Shown here piece after piece: positions 6,564-10,446 of a stretch of DNA of 10,446 nt (positions are counted from its first letter, which is position 1; each line of letters begins with the position of its first letter). Both the position numbers and the translations under genes were made by a program. Source of the stretch: an uncultured Mesocricetibacter sp. (lineage in GTDB: Bacteria > Pseudomonadota > Gammaproteobacteria > Enterobacterales > Pasteurellaceae); NCBI GenBank assembly GCA_905373425.1, contig CAJPST010000072.1, positions 1 to 10,446 of the forward strand. The letters are read 5' to 3'. Below the pieces are notes generated by a model. The model was given only the letters and a program-made list of their open reading frames with translations, had not been told where the DNA came from and made no database searches.

Positions 6564-7466
6564 ATGATCCAAATCAGCAATCTTACCCACATTTATCCGA
6601 AAGCTGGTACTCCGGCATTGAGCAATATTAATTTTCATATCCGTCAAGGGGAATCTTTGGGGTTGCTCGGGCCGAACGGAGCGGGGAAAACGACATTAAT
6701 GTCATTACTTACCGGTTTACAGCCTGTGCAGCAAGGGCAGATTTTGTTTGAGGGAGAACCTTTAAATAAACTGAAGAAACACCAGCGCCATCAAATTTCT
6801 CTAGTACCGCAGGATTTTGCTTTTTATCCATTGCTTTCCGTATGGCAAAATTTGAAATTTTTTGCTTCTTTATACGGTGTAAAAGATAAAGAATATTTGC
6901 AACAATTAATGGAAAAAGTGGACCTAGGCGAACATAAAAATAAGTTGGCAAAACATTTGTCCGGCGGATTAAAGCGGCGCTTAAATTTCGCTATCGGCTT
7001 AATTAACCGTCCTAGTGTGATTTTTCTTGATGAAATCACCGTCGGCATCGATCCCGAGTCACGTCGTTTTATTTTAGATACTGTTGCGGAGCTGATTGAA
7101 CAAGGAATTACCGTCATTTACACTTCACATTATTTGCAGGAAATTGAGCAGTTGTGCCAGAATCTAGTGGTATTGCATCGCGGTAACATGGTGTATGAAG
7201 GTAAAGTGAAAGACATTTTACATCAGCATGGCCAAGTTGAGTTAAGTTTACAAACCGATCCTGAATTGAGTGAAACCTATTTGCAGCTCCTCAATGCCAA
7301 ACGGACGGGGAATGGTATTGTGCATATTCAAACGGAAAAAATTGAGCCGGTTTTGACCGCACTTTCTGCCAACGGTTATCGTATTGAAAGCTGTCAGTTC
7401 GGATGTCAAAGTCTGGAAACCTTTTATCTGGATTTTTTACGCCGTTATGAGGAGGAACAATGCTGA
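6564..7466 (+). CDS. ABC-2 type exporter, ATP-binding protein
   Basis: From ATG 6564 the protein has 300 aa and starts MIQISNLTHIYPK, the usual opening of these ATPases. All nucleotide-binding motifs are intact: Walker A GPNGAGKTT (36-44), Q-loop Q83, signature LSGGLKRR (132-139), Walker B VIFLDE (152-157) with the catalytic Glu, D-loop GIDPESR and switch His H189 in YTSHYL. SGGLKRRL and TVGIDP match the daunorubicin-resistance/NatA-like subfamily that powers ABC-2 permeases. About 70 residues follow the ATPase core as a small C-terminal regulatory region. The gene overlaps the permease by 7 bp (7460-7466), so the two form one transporter. The cargo is not encoded in the sequence; the setting suggests the resorcinol, aryl polyene or joined product. 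An in-frame extension to ATG 6528 (12 residues) is possible but unsupported. Confidence 0.92.
   Translation: MIQISNLTHIYPKAGTPALSNINFHIRQGESLGLLGPNGAGKTTLMSLLTGLQPVQQGQILFEGEPLNKLKKHQRHQISLVPQDFAFYPLLSVWQNLKFFASLYGVKDKEYLQQLMEKVDLGEHKNKLAKHLSGGLKRRLNFAIGLINRPSVIFLDEITVGIDPESRRFILDTVAELIEQGITVIYTSHYLQEIEQLCQNLVVLHRGNMVYEGKVKDILHQHGQVELSLQTDPELSETYLQLLNAKRTGNGIVHIQTEKIEPVLTALSANGYRIESCQFGCQSLETFYLDFLRRYEEEQC
7356..7364 (-). repeat. DNA uptake signal, minus orientation
   Basis: ACCGCACTT on the + strand; on the - strand it reads AAAGTGCGGTCAAAA, a good extended match. It lies within the ABC ATPase gene and is read there as Thr-Ala-Leu. Confidence 0.9.
7450..7456 (+). promoter_or_regulatory. Strong ribosome binding site of the permease
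   Basis: AGGAGGA, the best match to the anti-Shine-Dalgarno sequence in the window, ends 3 bases before ATG 7460. It lies within the end of the ATPase gene and supports the 7-bp overlap. Confidence 0.8.
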
Positions 7467-8704
7467 TAGGTTCTATTTGCAAAGAGTTGCGCCTGCTCAG
7501 CCGAGATCTGCACGGTGTTGCCGTACTGTTTATGATGCCGATTCTGTTTATGCTGATTATGTCAGCGGCATTGAGTAATGATAAGGAATTGCCACATCAG
7601 GCTGAAATTGTGCTTATTGGTGAACCCAATAGCCATTTGAATTCGGCTTTTGTTAAAGCCTTGAAAGATGAAAATCTGGCGGTACGTCGAGGTGAGTCTA
7701 CCAAAACGGCAGATTTTCAGACCGCACTTCAACAAGGCGAGTTGGCTTTACTGATTGTTAATCCGAATACCGATCAAATGGCGTTAAATGAAGAAAAGCC
7801 ATTACAGCTATGGTTAAACCCAAGTGTTGATCGTGCATGGTTATTGGGGGTTAAGGGAGTGTTGCAGAAACACTACACAGAATTGCGCTTAGCCCGTTAT
7901 TTGGATAATAATCATATTGAGTTGGAGAATAATCATCGTCGGCAAATGAAAGCCATTCAGGAAAAAGTTAATGAGGAACTGGATCAGAAGTTTGCTCAAA
8001 TAAATAACTACCTTGATAGAGAACATTTTCAAGAGATCTATCTTAATCGGCAGGGCGAGGAAGTGGCAAAGCCGAGTTCAGTACAACATAGTGTACCGGC
8101 GTGGCTCATTTTCGGTATGTTCTTTATTATGATTCCGCTTTCTAATGTGATGGCGATGGAGCGTCAAACTAATACTATTACACGCTTGCGTATGGCACGT
8201 GCTTCATCACTAGGGCTAATTATCGCCAAGCTGATACCTTATTTTATTATCAATCAGTTACAGTTTGTCGGAATGGTTGCTTTGGGATATTTTGTGTTGC
8301 CGATGTTGGATATGCCAGCTTTTCACTTAGAAGGGGATTGGGAACCTTATGCTGTGCTGTCGGCTGCAGTCAGTTTTGCTGCGATCGGTTATGGACTTTT
8401 GGTTAGTGTTATTGCCCGTTCTACAGAACACGCTGTAGTACTTGGTGGTGGAGGGATTATTATTATGGCAGCTATCGGCGGTATTATGGTGCCGGTACAT
8501 GTGATGCCGGAAATAATGCAAACTATTGCGCAATGGTCACCGATGGGTTGGGCGTTGACAGGTTTCCAGAATTTGTTGCTTAATCATTACACCCTCGCTC
8601 AGATTGAAACGCCTCTAACTCAATTAGCAGCATTCGGTGGAGTTACTTTGCTTTTGGCGACATTAATTTACAGCCGCCAGTTGAAAAGACAGGCAAGATT
8701 TTAA
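7460..8704 (+). CDS. ABC-2 type exporter, permease
   Basis: This 414-aa inner-membrane subunit has the ABC2_membrane_3 layout. A first transmembrane helix (about 19-39, FMMPILFMLIMSAAL) is followed by a large extracytoplasmic domain (about 40-212) with a charged, coiled-coil-like stretch around 150-185. Five more hydrophobic segments follow at about 213-232, 252-284, 297-318, 325-348 and 386-405. The loop after helix 2 has MERQTNTITRLRMARAS, the conserved ERE/cytoplasmic coupling region of drug and NodJ-type exporters. MVPVHVMPEIMQTIAQWSP (343-361) is the usual re-entrant segment before the last helix. It works with the overlapping ATPase. Such pairs export lipids, polyketides and glycoconjugates. 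The acyl carrier protein starts 11 bp after its stop, tying the exporter to the synthesis genes. Confidence 0.9.
   Translation: MLIGSICKELRLLSRDLHGVAVLFMMPILFMLIMSAALSNDKELPHQAEIVLIGEPNSHLNSAFVKALKDENLAVRRGESTKTADFQTALQQGELALLIVNPNTDQMALNEEKPLQLWLNPSVDRAWLLGVKGVLQKHYTELRLARYLDNNHIELENNHRRQMKAIQEKVNEELDQKFAQINNYLDREHFQEIYLNRQGEEVAKPSSVQHSVPAWLIFGMFFIMIPLSNVMAMERQTNTITRLRMARASSLGLIIAKLIPYFIINQLQFVGMVALGYFVLPMLDMPAFHLEGDWEPYAVLSAAVSFAAIGYGLLVSVIARSTEHAVVLGGGGIIIMAAIGGIMVPVHVMPEIMQTIAQWSPMGWALTGFQNLLLNHYTLAQIETPLTQLAAFGGVTLLLATLIYSRQLKRQARF
7721..7729 (-). repeat. DNA uptake signal, minus orientation
   Basis: ACCGCACTT on the + strand; on the - strand AAGTGCGGTCTGAAAAT, so the tail has one mismatch. 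It lies in the permease gene and is read there as Thr-Ala-Leu. Confidence 0.85.
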
Positions 8705-8715
8705 AAGAGAACAAA

Positions 8716-9003
8716 ATGAAATATCAATTCACACTTGAACCGGGATTACTGGAATCAGAACTAAAAAAACTCATTGTGTTGGAAACTGAAAAAGATGACT
8801 TTGAACCGGAAGACATCCTTGATGATGAACTCTTGTTCGGAGGGAAAAGTCGTATTCAGCTTGACTCTCTTGATGCATTGCAAATAGTCGTGGCTTTGCA
8901 GGCGCATTTTAACGTGCGTTTGCAGGGCGATCGTATGGTGCGTAAGCATATGATGTGCGTGAAAGATTTAGCGGCATTTGTACGGACAGAACATCAAAAA
9001 TGA
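8716..9003 (+). CDS. Acyl carrier protein
   Basis: This 95-aa protein is acidic in its N-terminal half and fits a single carrier domain. The phosphopantetheine attachment serine is S51 in QLDSLDALQ (48-56), the canonical DSL motif with the following helix. After 4'-phosphopantetheine transfer it would carry acyl intermediates for the KS just downstream, and perhaps serve as donor for the BtrH-like protein. It is slightly longer than AcpP (78 aa), with about 15 extra residues mostly at the N-terminus. The segment after helix 2 is more basic (RLQGDRMVRKH, 68-78) than in AcpP, which may set partner choice. AAAGAGA upstream supports ATG 8716, 11 bp after the permease stop. The carrier call is firm; which chain it carries is inference. 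Confidence 0.87.
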   Translation: MKYQFTLEPGLLESELKKLIVLETEKDDFEPEDILDDELLFGGKSRIQLDSLDALQIVVALQAHFNVRLQGDRMVRKHMMCVKDLAAFVRTEHQK

Positions 9004-9040
9004 GAAAATTTTATAGCAAAGGGTTATTTGAGTCTTAAAA

Positions 9041-10099
9041 ATGTCCGTCTATCTAACTGCTGCAACTTCAACCGTCGCCAAAACCCTTTCAAAACAGACC
9101 GCACTTATGCTCGATCAAACGGTAGAATTACCTTATTTTCGAGCATGTGAACAGCCATTAGTAAGTTTGCCTGAACTATACCGCTTGATTGAGGCGCAGA
9201 TTGAACAAACCTTATTGAAAGCGGGCTGGTCGCTAAATGAACTAAATAATGTGCCGATTTTACTTGGTTCAACAGCCTATGTGATTGCCGATTGTGAATA
9301 TCGTAAGGCGAACGGGCAACCGTTACCCACTCAACACAGTTTGTCGGTGATAGCCGATTATCTTCAAATGCGCTATGGCACTCAGGTTTTCAGTTTTGCC
9401 ACATCTTGTACATCTTCTGCGCAAGCTGTTGCTTATGCAGCAAAAATGCTTGAAAACGGTTTGTACAACAAAGCGTTAGTCATTGGTTTTGAGATGTTTA
9501 ATCGTTTAACTTTTGAGCACTTTCATGCTATGAATCTACTTTCGCAGGCAGAGAGTTACACGCCTTTTAGCGCGCCGAATGGCATTGTGCTGGGAGAGGG
9601 AATTGCTTGTTTAGCTCTTGAAAATCAAGCAAACAGCGACACATCTTGCGAGCTTTTGGGGATCAGTGGGTTAACCGACAAGCAAAATCTCACTAATAAC
9701 AGCGAGGATGCATTACGCGAATTAATTGACCGGATTTTGTCTCATGCAGGATTATCGGCAAAGCAGATTTGTGCAGTAAAAGTACATGCTGTAGGCGGCA
9801 ATAGCGATGAAATGGAAATCCGAGTTTTGCGCGAAATGTTGCCATATAGCACATGGATTTTAGCCAAACCCTTTGTTGGGCACACGCTCGGCGCAAGTGG
9901 TGCAATTGAAACCGCTTTTTTATTTAATGCCTTTGAACAAGGTGAGTTACCTGCGTTAAATTGGCAACCTCATAATGAAGCCTTGCCGCTTGCTCAGTAT
10001 AATCCACTGACCGAGGGATATTACCTAAATTATTTTTTAGGCTTCGGCGGCAGTAGTGCCGGTTGGATTTTAAAACCTCAGAAAATAAAAAACGGGTAA
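9041..10099 (+). CDS. Short beta-ketoacyl synthase (KAS II superfamily) with altered first-His motif
   Basis: This 352-aa condensing enzyme is about 60 residues shorter than the ApeR-like one in the same window. C123 sits in FATSCTSSAQA (119-129), a normal nucleophile elbow. The second histidine is H281 in KPFVGHTLGASG (276-287), with K276 in place. The first histidine, H249, is in VKVHAVGGNSDE (246-257) where standard enzymes have DGHGTxTxxGD, so the Thr residues after the His are replaced. GFGGSS (334-339) closes the fold. It follows a dedicated ACP by 37 bp, and a CLF-like partner starts 4 bp downstream, so a KS/CLF heterodimer is likely, as in type II PKS and APE systems. It probably extends a polyene or makes acyl precursors for DarB; the sequence does not decide. 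The ribosome binding site before ATG 9041 is weak. Confidence 0.85.
   Translation: MSVYLTAATSTVAKTLSKQTALMLDQTVELPYFRACEQPLVSLPELYRLIEAQIEQTLLKAGWSLNELNNVPILLGSTAYVIADCEYRKANGQPLPTQHSLSVIADYLQMRYGTQVFSFATSCTSSAQAVAYAAKMLENGLYNKALVIGFEMFNRLTFEHFHAMNLLSQAESYTPFSAPNGIVLGEGIACLALENQANSDTSCELLGISGLTDKQNLTNNSEDALRELIDRILSHAGLSAKQICAVKVHAVGGNSDEMEIRVLREMLPYSTWILAKPFVGHTLGASGAIETAFLFNAFEQGELPALNWQPHNEALPLAQYNPLTEGYYLNYFLGFGGSSAGWILKPQKIKNG
9098..9106 (-). repeat. DNA uptake signal core, minus orientation
   Basis: ACCGCACTT on the + strand within the short KS gene, read as Thr-Ala-Leu. The flanking tail (CTGTTTTG on the - strand) is a fair match. Confidence 0.8.
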
Positions 10100-10103
10100 A
10101 AAA

Positions 10104-10446
10104 ATGACCGCACTTTATTTGCACGCCGTGCATAGATTAACGGCGCAACATTTTGATGAAAAAGAGCTGCGCCAACAGCTTAAAGAATCGGGAGTAGATG
10201 CACGTCGTTTGAGCAAATTTACTCAGCTTGCGCTGCTGGCGGCGTTGCCACTAAAACACCGGCTGCAGCAAGATACAAATATCTACCTTGCTTCTTCCTT
10301 TAATTCGCCGAGCAAATTTGACAAAATGTTCAATCAATTGATGGAACAAAATCTTCCTAGTCCGTTGGATTTTATGGCGAATATTCACAACGCCACGACT
10401 TTCCAGCTTGCGCAAACCTTGGATTTGCATGGCACATCAATTTTTC
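10104..10446 (+). CDS. Beta-ketoacyl synthase chain-length-factor-like protein, 5' part
   Basis: Only the first 114 codons are present; the gene runs past the window end. ATG 10104 is 4 bp after the KS stop. RRLSKFTQLALLAAL (33-47), NIYLASSFNSPSKF (59-72) and SPLDFMANIHNATTFQLAQ (86-104) match, in order, the N-terminal part of the Ketoacyl-synt_2 (PF13723) chain-length-factor family. Proteins of this family usually lack an active nucleophile and pair with a KS to set chain length; the position corresponding to the nucleophile lies beyond the window, so its loss cannot be confirmed. The 4-bp spacing argues for stoichiometric expression with the KS. It could be the locus's ApeC counterpart or a second pair specific to the DAR half. 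The start region overlaps a DNA uptake signal. Confidence 0.75.
   Translation, partial: MTALYLHAVHRLTAQHFDEKELRQQLKESGVDARRLSKFTQLALLAALPLKHRLQQDTNIYLASSFNSPSKFDKMFNQLMEQNLPSPLDFMANIHNATTFQLAQTLDLHGTSIF
10107..10115 (-). repeat. DNA uptake signal overlapping a gene start
   Basis: ACCGCACTT immediately follows the ATG at 10104, so the gene begins Met-Thr-Ala-Leu. On the - strand it reads AAAGTGCGGTCATTTTTTT, a complete match to the extended consensus. Confidence 0.9.

Noticed and set aside
6824..7117. Minus-strand ORF of 97 aa
   Set aside because: It is opposite the Q-loop to Walker B region of the ABC ATPase and has no ribosome binding site or recognisable motif.
7384..7578. Plus-strand ORF of 64 aa spanning the ATPase-permease junction
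   Set aside because: It is out of frame with two intact overlapping genes and has no motif of its own.

Overview
The window comes from a low-GC gammaproteobacterium, almost certainly a Pasteurellaceae (Haemophilus/Aggregatibacter/Actinobacillus/Pasteurella group). The evidence is seven exact copies of the Haemophilus-type DNA uptake 9-mer AAGTGCGGT (three on +, four on -), several with the AT-rich extension. The species cannot be named from the sequence. Every supported gene is on the + strand, packed head to tail. I see no RNA genes, insertion sequences, CRISPR arrays or attachment sites, and no intergenic gap exceeds about 170 bp.

Region 1 (1-2600) is the distal end of an aryl polyene (APE) type II polyketide cluster. 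It holds the last 44 codons of a ketosynthase (apeO-like), a COG4706-type hotdog dehydratase (apeP-like), a FabG-type ketoreductase (apeQ-like) and a complete FabF-type ketosynthase (apeR-like). The first three are translationally overlapped (8 bp and 4 bp).

Region 2 (2753-4936) is a dialkylresorcinol (DAR) pair: a flavodoxin-fold DarA with a C-terminal membrane segment, and DarB, a KAS III-like enzyme with an intact Cys-His-Asn triad. Together these are expected to make a resorcinol ring from two fatty acyl chains. APE plus DAR side by side is the arrangement behind flexirubin-like pigments, in which an aryl polyene acid is esterified to a dialkylresorcinol.

Region 3 (4974-6394) holds a small unrecognised protein and a BtrH-like protein (papain-like Cys-His-Asp acyltransferase domain plus a DUF4872-like C-terminus). 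BtrH itself moves an acyl group from a carrier protein to an acceptor, so this is a candidate for joining the APE and DAR halves or otherwise tailoring the product.

Region 4 (6564-8704) is a two-gene ABC-2 exporter, ATPase and permease overlapping by 7 bp, behind a possible promoter. Region 5 (8716-10446) is a second type II PKS set: an acyl carrier protein, a short ketosynthase with an altered first-histidine motif, and, 4 bp downstream, the start of a chain-length-factor-like partner cut by the window end.

Taken together, the window is best read as the junction of an APE pigment cluster and a DAR cluster with its own transferase, exporter and extra KS/CLF/ACP. The individual families are known. 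The combination in a Pasteurellaceae, and the roles of the BtrH-like protein, the 132-aa protein and the second KS/CLF pair, are the parts worth testing.
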